In this document: positions 1 through 12,946 of the stretch, in pieces
How the letters are laid out: every line of letters starts with the position of its first letter
How positions within the stretch are numbered: position 1 is the stretch's first letter
Source of the DNA: Fasciola hepatica
Taxonomy: Eukaryota; Platyhelminthes; Trematoda; Plagiorchiida; Fasciolidae
Direction of reading: 5' to 3'
Length of the DNA: 64,000 bases
NCBI GenBank assembly: GCA_948099385.1
Contig: CANUEZ040000206.1
Location: 1,054,001-1,118,000, forward strand
The notes under the pieces: model-generated
What the model saw: only the letters and a program-made list of their open reading frames with translations
What the model was told of the DNA's origin: nothing
The model's database searches: none
Made by a program: the position numbers and the translations under genes

Positions 1-322
1 ATGAGAATTGTCATTTCTCGTAATTATTCGTGTCTGGGTCACTGCTAACCCAACGAACAACGAGTTTGCATTTGCAAGCGCTCATCTCATATTCATAGTC
101 AGTAAGTAGTATGTGAACGTGTGTGTGGACGACATTTTCGAGGAAGCACACGACCGGTTTGCCGGTTGTTGCCGCTCATCAGCTATGCGTACTCGGTACT
201 CCTATGCCCACTCGTCTTCTGACTTGTAAACTCCGATGATCTTTTTTCATGTTCAATAGGATCTAATTTGAATCGTCTCGATTGTGAATGGATACTGTTG
301 ATTGAAGTGGCGACAAATGAAT

Positions 323-642
323 GAGAATTGTCATTTCTCGTAGTTATTCGTGTCTGGGTCACTGCTAACCCAACGAACAACGAGTTTGCATTTGCAAGCG
401 CTCATCTCATATTCATAGTCAGTAAGTAGTATGTGAACGTGTGTGTGGACGACATTTTCCAGGAAGCACACAACCAGTTTGGCGGTTGTTGCCGCTCATC
501 AGCTATGCGTACTCGGTACTCCTATGCCCACTCGTCTTCTGACTTGTACACTCCGATGATCTTTTTTCATGTTCAATAGGATCTAATTTGAATCGTCTCG
601 ATTGTGAATGGATACTGTTGATTGAAGTGGCGACAAATGAAT
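323..642. repeat. Representative 320-bp satellite monomer
   Basis: A complete copy with its landmarks in order: gagaattgtcatttctcg, then gggtcactgctaaccc, a TTTGCATTTGCAA stretch, ctcatctcatattcatagtc, a GT-rich run (gtgtgtgtgg), the variable trinucleotide site before GTTTGG, a GCGG/CCGC hairpin at 482-495, the TCATCAG heptamer at 496-502, and a length-variable T tract followed by the ATGTTCA(A/C)TAGG site. The first 180 bases of the unit vary little between copies. Most frequent variants lie at the site before GTTTGG, in the stretch after ACTCGGTA, and at the T tract. No promoter or RNA gene is convincing within it. Confidence 0.9.
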
Positions 643-3600
643 GAGAATTGTCATTTCTCGTAGTTATTCGTGTCTGGGTCACTGCTAACCCAACGAACAA
701 CGAGTTTGCATTTGCAAGCGCTCATCTCATATTCATAGTCAGTAAGTAGTATGTGAACGTGTGTGTGGACGACATTTTCGAGGAAGCACACGACCGGTTT
801 GGGCGGTTGTTGCCGCTCATCAGCTATGCGTACTCGGTACTCCTATGCCCACTCGTCTTCTGACTTGTACACTCCGATGATCTTTTATGTTCACTAGGAT
901 CTAATTTGAATCGTCTCGATTGTGAATGGATACTGTTGATTGAAGTGGCGACAAATGAATGAGAATTGTCATTTCTCGTAGTTATTCGTGTCTGGGTCAC
1001 TGCTAACCCAACGAACAACGAGTTTGCATTTGCAAGCGCTCATCTCATATTCATAGTCAGTAAGTAGTATGTGAACGTGTGTGTGGACGACATTTTCGAG
1101 GAAGCACACGACCGGTTTGGCGGTTGTTGCCGCTCATCAGCTATGCGTACTCGGTACTCCTATGCCCACTCGACTTCTGACTTGTACACTCCGATGATCT
1201 TTTATGTTCACTAGGATCTAATTTGAATCGTCTCGATTGTGAATGGATACTGTTGATTGAAGTGGCGACAAATGAATGAGAATTGTCATTTCTCGTAATT
1301 ATTCGTGTCTGGGTCACTGCTAACCCAACGAGCAACGAGTTTGCATTTGCAAGCGCTCATCTCATATTCATAGTCAGTAAGTAGTATGTGAACGTGTGTG
1401 TGGACGACATTTTCGAGGAAGCACACGACCGGTTTGGCGGTTGTTGCCGCTCATCAGCTATGCGTACTCGGTACTCCTATGCCCACTCGTCTTCTGACTT
1501 GTACACTCCGATGATCTTTTTTCATGTTCAATAGGATCTAATTTGAATCGTCTCGATTGTGAATGGATACTGTTGATTGAAGTGGCGACAAATGAATGAG
1601 AATTGTCATTTCTCGTAGTTATTCGTGTCTGGGTCACTGCTAACCCAACGAACAACGAGTTTGCATTTGCAAGCGCTCATCTCATATTCATAGTCAGTAA
1701 GTAGTATGTGAACGTGTGTGTGGACGACATTTTCGAGGAAGCACACGACCGGTTTGGCGGTTGTTGCCGCTCATCAGCTATGCGTACTCGGTACTCCTAT
1801 GCCCACTCGTCTTCTGACTTGTACACTCCGATGATCTTTTTTCATGTTCAATAGGATCTAATTTGAATCGTCTCGATTGTGAATGGATACTGTTGATTGA
1901 AGTGGCGACAAATGAATGAGAATTGTCATTTCTCGTAATTATTCGTGTCTGGGTCTTTGCTAACCCAACGAACAACGAGTTTGCATTTGCAAGCGCTCAT
2001 CTCATATTCATAGTCAGTAAGTAGTATGTGAACGTGTGTGTGGACGACATTTTCGAGGAAGCACACGACGGGTTTGGCGGTTGTTGCCGCTCATCAGCTA
2101 CGCGTACTCGGTACTCCTATGCCCACTCGTCTTCTGACTTGTACACTGCGATGATCTGTGATGTTCACTAGGATCTAATTTGAATCGTCTCGATTGTGAA
2201 TGGATACTGTTGATTGGAGTGGCGACAAATGAATAAGAATTGTCATTTCTCGTAGTTATTCGTGTCTGGGTCACTGCTAACCCAACGAACAACGAGTTTG
2301 CATTTGCAAGCGCTCATCTCATATTCATAGTCAGTAAGTAGTATGTGAACGTGTGTGTGGACGACATTTTCGAGGAAGCACACGACCGGTTTGGCGGTTG
2401 TTGCCGCTCATCAGCTATGCGTACTCGGTACTCCTATGCCCACTCGTCTTCTGACTTGTACACTCCGATGATCTTTTTCATGTTCAATAGGATCTAATTT
2501 GAGTCGTCTCGATTGTGAATGGATACTGTTGATTGAAGTGGCGACAAATGAATGAGAATTGTCATTTCTCGTAGTTATTCGTGTCTGGGTCACTGCTAAC
2601 CCAACGAACAACGAGTTTGCATTTGCAAGCGCTCATCTCATATTCATAGTCAGTAAGTAGTATGTGAACGTGTGTGTGGACGACATTTTCGAGGAAGCAC
2701 ACGACCGGTTTGCCGGTTGTTGCCGCTCATCAGCTATGCGTACTCGGTACTCCTATGCCCACTCGTCTTCTGACTTGTACACTCCGATGATCTTTTATGT
2801 TCACTAGGATCTAATTTGAATCGTCTCGATTGTGAATGGATACTGTTGATTGAAGTGGCGACAAATGAATGAGAATTGTCATTTCTCGTAGTTATTCGTG
2901 TCTGGGTCACTGCTAACCCAACGAACAACGAGTTTGCATTTGCAAGCGCTCATCTCATATTCATAGTCAGTAAGTAGTATGTGAACGTGTGTGTGGACGA
3001 CATTTTCGAGGAAGCACACGACCGGTTTGGCGGTTGTTGCCGCTCATCAGCTATGCGTACTCGGTACTCCTATGCCCACTCGACTTCTGACTTGTACACT
3101 CCGATGATCTTTTATGTTCACTAGGTTCTAATTTGAATCGTCTCGATTGTGAATGGATACTGTTGATTGAAGTGGCGACAAATGAATGAGAATTGTCATT
3201 TCTCGTAATTATTCGTGTCTGGGTCACTGCTAACCCAACGAGCAACGAGTTTGCATTTGCAAGCGCTCATCTCATATTCATAGTCAGTAAGTAGTATGTG
3301 AACGTGTGTGTGGACGCCATTTTCGAGGAAGCACACGACCGGTTTGCCGGTTGTTGCCGCTCATCAGCTATGCGTACTCGGTACTCCTATGCCCACTCGT
3401 CTTCTGACTTGTACACTCCGATGATCTTTTTTCATGTTCACTAGGATCTAATTTGAATCGTCTCGATTGTGAATGGATACTGTTGATTGAAGTGGCGACA
3501 AATGAATGAGAATTGTCATTTCTCGTAGTTATTCGTGTCTGGGTCACTGCTAACCCAACGAACAACGAGTTTGCATTTGCAAGCGCTCATCTCATATTCA

Positions 3601-4464
3601 TAGTCAGTAAGTAGTATGTGAACGTGTGTGTGGACGACATTTTCGAGGAAGCACACGACCGGTTTGGCGGTTGTTGCCGCTCATCAGCTATGCGTACTCG
3701 GTACTCCTATGCCCACTCGTCTTCTGACTTGTACACTCCGATGATCTTTTTTCATGTTCACTAGTATCTAATTTGAATCGTCTCGATTGTGAATGGATAC
3801 TGTTGATTGAAGTGGCGACAAATGAATGAGAATTGTCATTTCTCGTAATTATTCGTGTCTGGGTCACTGCTAACCCAACGAACAACGAGTTTGCATTTGC
3901 AAGCGCTCATCTCATATTCATAGTCAGTAAGTAGTATGTGAACGTGTGTGTGGACGACATTTTCGAGGAAGCACACGACGGGTTTGGCGGTTGTTGCCGC
4001 TCATCAGCTACGCGTACTCGGTACTCCTATGCCCACTCGTCTTCTGACTTGTACACTACGATGATCTGTGATGTTCACTAGGATCTAATTTGAATCGTCT
4101 CGATTGTGAATGGATACTGTTGATTGGAGTGGCGACAAATGAATAAGAATTGTCATTTCTCGTAGTTATTCGTGTCTGGGTCACTGCTAACCCAACGAAC
4201 AACGAGTTTGCATTTGCAAGCGCTCATCTCATATTCATAGTCAGTAAGTAGTATGTGAACGTGTGTGTGGACGACATTTTCGAGGAAGCACACGACCGGT
4301 TTGGCGGTTGTTGCCGCTCATCAGCTATGCGTACTCGGTACTCCTATGCCCACTCGTCTTCTGACTTGTACACTCCGATGATCTTTTTCATGTTCAATAG
4401 GATCTAATTTGAATCGTCTCGATTGTGAATGGATACTGTTGATTGAAGTGGCGACAAATGAATG
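643..4464. repeat. Two copies of a six-monomer higher-order block (offset 1,910 bp)
   Basis: The order of monomer variants from about 643 to 2,553 is repeated from about 2,554 to 4,464. Shared rare markers include the change to cgagcaacgag at about 1,330 and 3,240, and the unusual gatgatctgtgatgttc at about 2,149 and 4,060. The first and second monomers in each copy are of the 317-bp class and the next two of the 320-bp class, in the same order. A few private differences show that the copies have begun to diverge, for example aggttctaatt only in the second. Block edges are approximate to within one monomer. Confidence 0.8.
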
Positions 4465-7329
4465 AGAATTGTCATTTCTCGTAGTTATTCGTGTCTGGGT
4501 CACTGCTAACCCAACGAACAACGAGTTTGCATTTGCAAGCGCTCATCTCATATTCATAGTCAGTAAGTAGTATGTGAACGTGTGTGTGGACGACATTTTC
4601 GAGGAAGCACACGACCGGTTTGGCGGTTGTTGCCGCTCATCAGCTATGCGTACTCGGTACTCCTATGCCCACTCGTCTTCTGACTTGTACACTCCGATGA
4701 TCATTTTTCATGTTCAATAGGATCTAATTTGAATCGTCTCGATTGTGAATGGATACTGTTGATTGAAGTGGCGACAAATGAATGAGAATTGTCATTTCTC
4801 GTAGTTATTCGTGTCTGGGTCACTGCTAACCCAACGAACAACGAGTTTGCATTTGCAAGCGCTCATCTCATATTCATAGTCAGTAAGTAGTATGTGAACG
4901 TGTGTGTGGACGACATTTTCGAGGAAGCACACGACCGGTTTGGCGGTTGTTGCCGCTCATCAGCTATGCGTACTCGGTACTCCTATGCCCACTCGACTTC
5001 TGACTTGTACACTCCGATGATCTTTTATGTTCACTAGGATCTTATTTGATTCGTCTCGATTGTGAATGGATACTGTTGATTGAAGTGGCGACAAACGAAT
5101 GAGAATTGTCATTTCTCGTAGTTATTTGTGTCTGGGTCACTGCTAACCCAACGAACAACGAGTTTGCATTTGCAAGCGCTCATCTCATATTCATAGTCAG
5201 TAAGTAGTATGTGAACGTGTGTGTGGACGACATTTTCGAGGAAGCACACGACCGGTTTGCCGGTTGTTGCCGCTCATCAGCTATGCGTACTCGGTACTCC
5301 TATGCCCATTCGTCTTCTGACTTGTACACTCCGATGATCTTTTATGTTCACTAGGATCTAATTTGAATCGTCTCGATTGTGAATGGATACTGTTGATTGA
5401 AGTGGCGACAAATGAATAAGAATTGTCATTTCTCGTAATTATTCGTGTCTGGGTCACTGCTAACCCAACGAACAACGAGTTTGCATTTGCAAGCGCTCAT
5501 CTCATATTCATAGTCAGTAAGTAGTATGTGAACGTGTGTGTGGACGACATTTTCGAGGAAGCACACGACCGGTTTGGCGGTTGTTGCCGCTCATCAGCTA
5601 TGCGTACTCGGTACTCCTATGCCCACTCGTCTTCTGACTTGTACACTCCAATGATCTTTTTTCATGTTCAATAGGATCTTATTTGAATCGTCTCGATTGT
5701 GAATGGATACTGTTGATTGAAGTGGCGACAAATGAATGAGAATTGTCATTTCTCGTAGTTATTCGTGTCTGGGTCACTGCTAACCCAACGAACAACGAGT
5801 TTGCATTTGCAAGCGCTCATCTCATATTCATAGTCAGTAAGTAGTATGTGAACGTGTGTGTGGACGACATTTTCGAGGAAGCACACGACCGGTTTGGCGG
5901 TTGTTGCCGCTCAACAGCTATGCGTACTCGGTACTCCTATGCCCACTCGTCTTCTGACTTGTACACTCCGATTATCTTTTTTCATGTTCAATAGGATCTA
6001 ATTTGAATCGTCTCGATTGTGAATGGATACTGTTGATTGAAGTGGCGACAAATGAATGAGAATTGTCATTTCTCGTAGTTATTCGTGTCTGGGTCACTGC
6101 TAACCCAACGAACAACGAGTTTGCATTTGCAAGCGCTCATCTCATATTCATAGTCAGTAAGTAGTATGTGAACGTGTGTGTGGACGACATTTTCGAGGAA
6201 GCACACGACCGGTTTGGCGGTTGTTGCCGCTCATCAGCTATGCGTACTCGGTACTCCTATGCCCACTCGTCTTCTGACTTGTACACTCCGATGATCTTTT
6301 TCATGTTCAATAGGATCTAATTTGAATCGTCTCGATTGTGAATGGATACTGTTGATTGAAGTGGCGACAAATGAATGAGAATTGTCATTTCTCGTAGTTA
6401 TTCGTGTCTGGGTCACTGCTAACCCAACGAACAACGAGTTTGCATTTGCAAGCGCTCATCTCATATTCATAGTCAGTAAGTAGTATGTGAACGTGTGTGT
6501 GGACGACATTTTCGAGGAAGCACACGACCGGTTTGGCGGTTGTTGCCGCTCATCAGCTATGCGTACTCGGTAATCCTATGCCCACTCGTCTTCTGACTTG
6601 TACACTCCGATGATCTTTTCTGTTCACTAGGATCTTATTTGAATCATCTGGATTGTGAATGGATACTGTTGATTGGAGTGGCGACAAACGAATCAGAATT
6701 GTCATTTCTCGTAGTTATTTGTGTCTGGGTCACTGCTAACCCAACGACCAACGAGTTTGCATTTGCAAGCGCTCATCTCATATTCATAGTCAGTAAGTAG
6801 TATGTGAACGTGTGTGTGGACGACATTTTCGAGGAAGCACACGACCGGTTTGGCGGTTGTTGCCGCTCATCAGCTATGCGTACTCGGTATTCCTATGCCC
6901 ACTCGTCTTCTGACTTGTACACTCCGATGATCTTTTATGTTCACTAGGATCTAATTTGAATCGTCTCGATTGTGAATGGATACTGTTGATTGAAGTGGCG
7001 ACAAATGAATGAGAATTGTCATTTCTCGTAATTATTCGTGTCTGGGTCACTGCTAACCCAACGAACAACGAGTTTGCATTTGCAAGCGCTCATCTCATAT
7101 TCATAGTCAGTAAGTAGTATGTGAACGTGTGTGTGGACGACATTTTCGAGGAAGCACACGACCGGTTTGGCGGTTGTTGCCGCTCATCAGCTATGCGTAC
7201 TCGGTACTCCTATGCCCACTCGTCTTCTGACTTGTACACTCCAATGATCTTTTTCATGTTCAATAGGATCTAATTTGAATCGTCTCGATTGTGAATGGAT
7301 ACTGTTGATTGAAGTGGCGACAACTGAAT

Positions 7330-9889
7330 GAGAATTGTCATTTCTCGTAGTTATTCGTGTCTGGGTCACTGCTAACCCAACGAACAACGAGTTTGCATTT
7401 GCAAGCGCTCATCTCATATTCATAGTCAGTAAGTAGTATGTGAACGTGTGTGTGGACGACATTTTCGAGGAAGCACACGACGGGTTTGGCGGTTGTTGCC
7501 GCTCATCAGCTATGCGTACTCGGTACTCCTATGCCCACTCGTCTTCTGACTTGTACACTCCGATGATCTTTTTTCATGTTCAATAGGATCTAATTTGAAT
7601 CGTCTCGATTGTGAATGGATACTGTTGATTGAAGTGGCGACAAATGAATGAGAATTGTCATTTCTCGTAGTTATTCGTGTCTGGGTCACTGCTAACCCAA
7701 CGAACAACGAGTTTGCATTTGCAAGCGCTCATCTCATATTCATAGTCAGTAAGTAGTATGTGAACGTGTGTGTTGACTACATTTTCGAGGAAGCACACGA
7801 CGGGTTTGGCGGTTGTTGCCGCTCATCAGCTATGCGTACTCGGTACTCCTATGCCCACTCGACTTCTGACTTGTACACTCCGATGATCTTTTTTCATGTT
7901 CAATAGGATCTAATTTGAATCGTCTCGATTGTGAATGGATACTGTTGATTGAAGTGGCGACAAATGAATGAGAATTGTCATTTCTCGTTATTATTCGTGT
8001 CTGGGTCACTGCTAACCCAACGAACAACGAGTTTGCATTTGCAAGCGCTCATCTCATATTCATAGTCAGTAAGTAGTATGTGAACGTGTGTGTGGACGAC
8101 ATTTTCGAGGAAGCACACGACCAGTTTGGCGGTTGTTGCCGCTCATCAGCTATGCGTACTCGGTACTCCTATGCCCACTCGTCTTCTGACTTGTACACTC
8201 CGATGATCTTTTTTCATGTTCAATAGGATCTAATTTGAATCGTCTGGATTCTGAATGGATACTGTTGATTGAAGTGGCGACAAATGAATGAGAATTGTCA
8301 TTTCTCGTAATTATTCGTGTCTGGGTCACTGCTAACCCAACGAACAACGAGTTTGCATTTGCAAGCGCTCATCTCATATTCATAGTCAGTAAGTAGTATG
8401 TGAACGTGTGTGTGGACGACATTTTCGAGGAAGCACACGACCGGTTTGGCGGTTGTTGCCGCTCATCAGCTATGCGTACTCGGTACTCCTATGCCCACTC
8501 GTCTTCTGACTTGTACACTCCGATGATCTTTTTTCATGTTCAATAGGATCTAATTTGAATCGTCTCGATTGTGAATGGATACTGTTGATTGAAGTGGCGA
8601 CAACTGAATGAGAATTGTCATTTCTCGTAGTTATTCGTGTCTGGGTCACTGCTAACCCAACGAACAACGAGTTTGCATTTGCAAGCGCTCATCTCATATT
8701 CATAGTCAGTAAGTAGTATGTGAACGTGTGTGTGGACGACATTTTCGAGGAAGCACACGACGGGTTTGGCGGTTGTTGCCGCTCATCAGCTATGCGTACT
8801 CGGTACTCCTATGCCCACTCGTCTTCTGACTTGTACACTCCGATGATCTTTTTTCATGTTCAATAGGATCTAATTTGAATCGTCTCGATTGTGAATGGAT
8901 ACTGTTGATTGAAGTGGCGACAAATGAATGAGAATTGTCATTTCTCGTAGTTATTCGTGTCTGGGTCACTGCTAACCCAACGAACAACGAGTTTGCATTT
9001 GCAAGCGCTCATCTCATATTCATAGTCAGTAAGTAGTATGTGAACGTGTGTGTGGACGACATTTTCGAGGAAGCACACGACGGGTTTGGCGGTTGTTGCC
9101 GCTCATCAGCTATGCGTACTCGGTACTCCTATGCCCACTCGACTTCTGACTTGTACACTCCGATGATCTTTTTTCATGTTCAATAGGATCTAATTTGAAT
9201 CGTCTCGATTGTGAATGGATACTGTTGATTGAAGTGGCGACAAATGAATGAGAATTGTCATTTCTCGTAGTTATTCGTGTCTGGGTCACTGCTAACCCAA
9301 CGAACAACGAGTTTGCATTTGCAAGCGCTCATCTCATATTCATAGTCAGTAAGTAGTATGTGAACGTGTGTGTGGACGACATTTTCGAGGAAGCACACGA
9401 CCAGTTTGGCGGTTGTTGCCGCTCATCAGCTATGCGTACTCGGTACTCCTATGCCCACTCGTCTTCTGACTTGTACACTCCGATGATCTTTTTTCATGTT
9501 CAATAGGATCTAATTTGAATCGTCTGGATTCTGAATGGATACTGTTGATTGAAGTGGCGACAAATGAATGAGAATTGTCATTTCTCGTAATTATTCGTGT
9601 CTGGGTCACTGCTAACCCAACGAACAACGAGTTTGCATTTGCAAGCGCTCATCTCATATTCATAGTCAGTAAGTAGTATGTGAACGTGTGTGTGGACGAC
9701 ATTTTCGAGGAAGCACACGACCGGTTTGGCGGTTGTTGCCGCTCATCAGCTATGCGTACTCGGTACTCCTATGCCCACTCGTCTTCTGACTTGTACACTC
9801 CGATGATCTTTTTTCATGTTCAATAGGATCTAATTTGAATCGTCTCGATTGTGAATGGATACTGTTGATTGAAGTGGCGACAAATGAAT
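7330..9889. repeat. Two copies of a four-monomer block (offset 1,280 bp)
   Basis: Positions 7,330-8,609 and 8,610-9,889 carry the same series of variants: caactgaatg just before the block (about 7,321 and 8,601), cactcgacttctg in the second monomer, and a double change cgtctggattctgaatgg in the third (about 8,242 and 9,522). That third monomer also has cgaccagtttgg in both copies. The same cgtctggattctg marker returns at about 11,442, so part of the block was copied a third time. Confidence 0.82.
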
Positions 9890-12800
9890 GAGAATTGTCA
9901 TTTCTCGTAGTTATTCGTGTCTGGGTCACTGCTAACCCAACGAACAACGAGTTTGCATTTGCAAGCGCTCATCTCATATTCATAGTCAGTAAGTAGTATG
10001 TGAACGTGTGTGTGGACGACATTTTCGAGGAAGCACACGACCGGTTTGGGCGGTTGTTGCCGCTCATCAGCTATGCGTACTCGGTACTCCTATGCCCACT
10101 CGTCTTCTGACTTGTACACTCCGATGATCTTTTTTCATGTTCAATAGGATCTAATTTGAATCGTCTCGATTGTGAATGGATACTGTTGATTGAAGTGGCG
10201 ACAAATGAATGAGAATTGTCATTTCTCGTTATTATTCGTGTCTGGGTCACTGCTAACCCAACGAACAACGAGTTTGCCTTTGCAAGCGCTCATCTCATAT
10301 TCATAGTCAGTAAGTAGTATGTGAACGTGTGTGTGGACGACATTTTCGAGGAAGCACACGACCGGTTTGGCGGTTGTTGCCGCTCATCAGCTATGCGTAC
10401 TCGGTACTCCTATGCCCACTCGTCTTCTGACTTGTACACTCCGATGATCTTTTTTCATGTTCAATAGGATCTAATTTGAATCGTCTGGATTGTGAATGGA
10501 TACTGTTGATTGAAGTGGCGACAACTGAATGAGAATTGTCATTTCTCGTAGTTATTCGTGTCTGGGTCACTGCTAACCCAACGAACAACGAGTTTGCATT
10601 TGCAAGCGCTCATCTCATATTCATAGTCAGTAAGTAGTATGTGAACGTGTGTGTGGACGACATTTTCGAGGAAGCACACGACCGGTTTGCCGGTTGTTGC
10701 CGCTCATCAGCTATGCGTACTCGGTACTCCTATGCCCACTCGTCTTCTGACTTGTACACTCCGATGATCTTTTTTCATGTTCAATAGGATCTAATTTGAA
10801 TCGTCTCGATTGTGAATGGATACTGTTGATTGAAGTGGCGACAAATGAATGAGAATTGTCATTTCTCGTAGTTATTCGTGTCTGGGTCACTGCTAACCCA
10901 ACGAACAACGAGTTTGCATTTGCAAGCGCTCATCTCATATTCATAGTCAGTAAGTAGTATGTGAACGTGTGTGTTGACTACATTTTCGAGGAAGCACACG
11001 ACGGGTTTGGCGGTTGTTGCCGCTCATCAGCTATGCGTACTCGGTACTCCTATGCCCACTCGTCTTCTGACTTGTACACTCCGATGATCTTTTTCATGTT
11101 CAATAGGATCTAATTTGAGTCGTCTCGATTGTGAATGGATACTGTTGATTGAAGTGGCGACAAATGAATGAGAATTGTCATTTCTCGTAGTTATTCGTGT
11201 CTGGGTCACTGCTAACCCAACGAACAACGAGTTTGCATTTGCAAGCGCTCATCTCATATTCATAGTCAGTAAGTAGTATGTGAACGTGTGTGTGGACGAC
11301 ATTTTCGAGGAAGCACACAACCAGTTTGGCGGTTGTTGCCGCTCATCAGCTATGCGTACTCGGTACTCCTATGCCCACTCGTCTTCTGACTTGTACACTC
11401 CGATGATCTTTTTTCATGTTCAATAGGATCTAATTTGAATCGTCTGGATTCTGAATGGATACTGTTGATTGAAGTGGCGACAAATGAATGAGAATTGTCA
11501 TTTCTCGTAATTATTCGTGTCTGGGTCACTGCTAACCCAACGAACAACGAGTTTGCATTTGCAAGCGCTCATCTCATATTCATAGTCAGTAAGTAGTATG
11601 TGAACGTGTGTGTGGACGACATTTTCGAGGAAGCACACGACCGGTTTGGCGGTTGTTGCCGCTCATCAGCTATGCGTACTCGGTACTCCTATGCCCACTC
11701 GTCTTCTGACTTGTACACTCCGATGATCTTTTTCATGTTCAATAGGATCTAATTTGAATCGTCTCGATTGTGAATGGATACTGTTGATTGAAGTGGCGAC
11801 AAATGAATGAGAATTGTCATTTCTCGTTAATATTCGTGTCTGGGTCACTGCTAACCCAACGAACAACGAGTTTGCATTTGCAAGCGCTCATCTCATATTC
11901 ATAGTCAGTAAGTAGTATGTGAACGTGTGTGTGGACGACATTTTCCAGGAAGCACACGACCGGTTTGGCGGTTGTTGCCGCTCATCAGCTATGCGTACTC
12001 GGTACTCCTATGCCCACTCGACTTCTGACTTGTACACTCCGATGATCTTTTTCATGTTCAATAGGATCTAATTTGAATCGTCTCGATTGTGAATGGATAC
12101 TGTTGATTGAAGTGGCGACAAATGAATGAGAATTGTCATTTCTCGTAGTTATTCGTGTCTGGGTCACTGCTAACCCAACGAACAACGAGTTTGCATTTGC
12201 AAGCGCTCATCTCATATTCATAGTCAGTAAGTAGTATGTGAACGTGTGTGTGGACGACATTTTCGAGGAAGCACACGACGGGTTTGGCGGTTGTTGCCGC
12301 TCATCAGCTATGCGAACTCGGTACTCCTATGCCCACTCGACTTCTGACTTGTACACTCCGATGATCATTTTTCATGTTCAATAGGATCTAATTTGAATCG
12401 TCTCGATTGTGAATGGATACTGTTGATTGAAGTGGCGACAAATGAATGAGAATTGTCATTTCTCGTAGTTATTCGTGTCTGGGTCACTGCTAACCCAACG
12501 AACAACGAGTTTGCATTTGCAAGCGCTCATCTCATATTCATAGTCAGTAAGTAGTATGTGAACGTGTGTGTGGACGACATTTTCGAGGAAGCACACAACC
12601 AGTTTGGCGGTTGTTGCCGCTCATCAGCTATGCGTACTCGGTAATCCTATGCCCACTCGACTTCTGACTTGTACACTCCGATGATCTTTTTCATGTTCAA
12701 TAGGATCTAATTTGAATCGTCTCGATTGTGAATGGATACTGTTGATTGAAGTGGCGACAAATGAATGAGAATTGTCATTTCTCGTAGTTATTCGTGTCTG

Positions 12801-12946
12801 GGTCACTGCTAACCCAACGAACAACGAGTTTGCATTTGCAAGCGCTCATCTCATATTCACAGTCAGTAAGTAGTATGTGAACGTGTGTGTGGACGACATT
12901 TTCGAGGAAGCACACGACCGGTTTGGCGGTTGTTGCCGCTCATCAG

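Noticed and set aside
323..642. CENP-B-box-like string attttcgaggaagcacacgacggg
   Set aside because: It has TTCG and a downstream CGGG, but the spacing is several bases too long for the mammalian box, and the CGGG exists only in some copies.
323..642. Octamer-like TTTGCATTTGCAA and a box-B-like GATTCAAATTA
   Set aside because: The first is one mismatch from the octamer and the second matches only about 8 of 11 positions of a Pol III box B, with no convincing box A at the right distance. Both are expected by chance in 320 bp.
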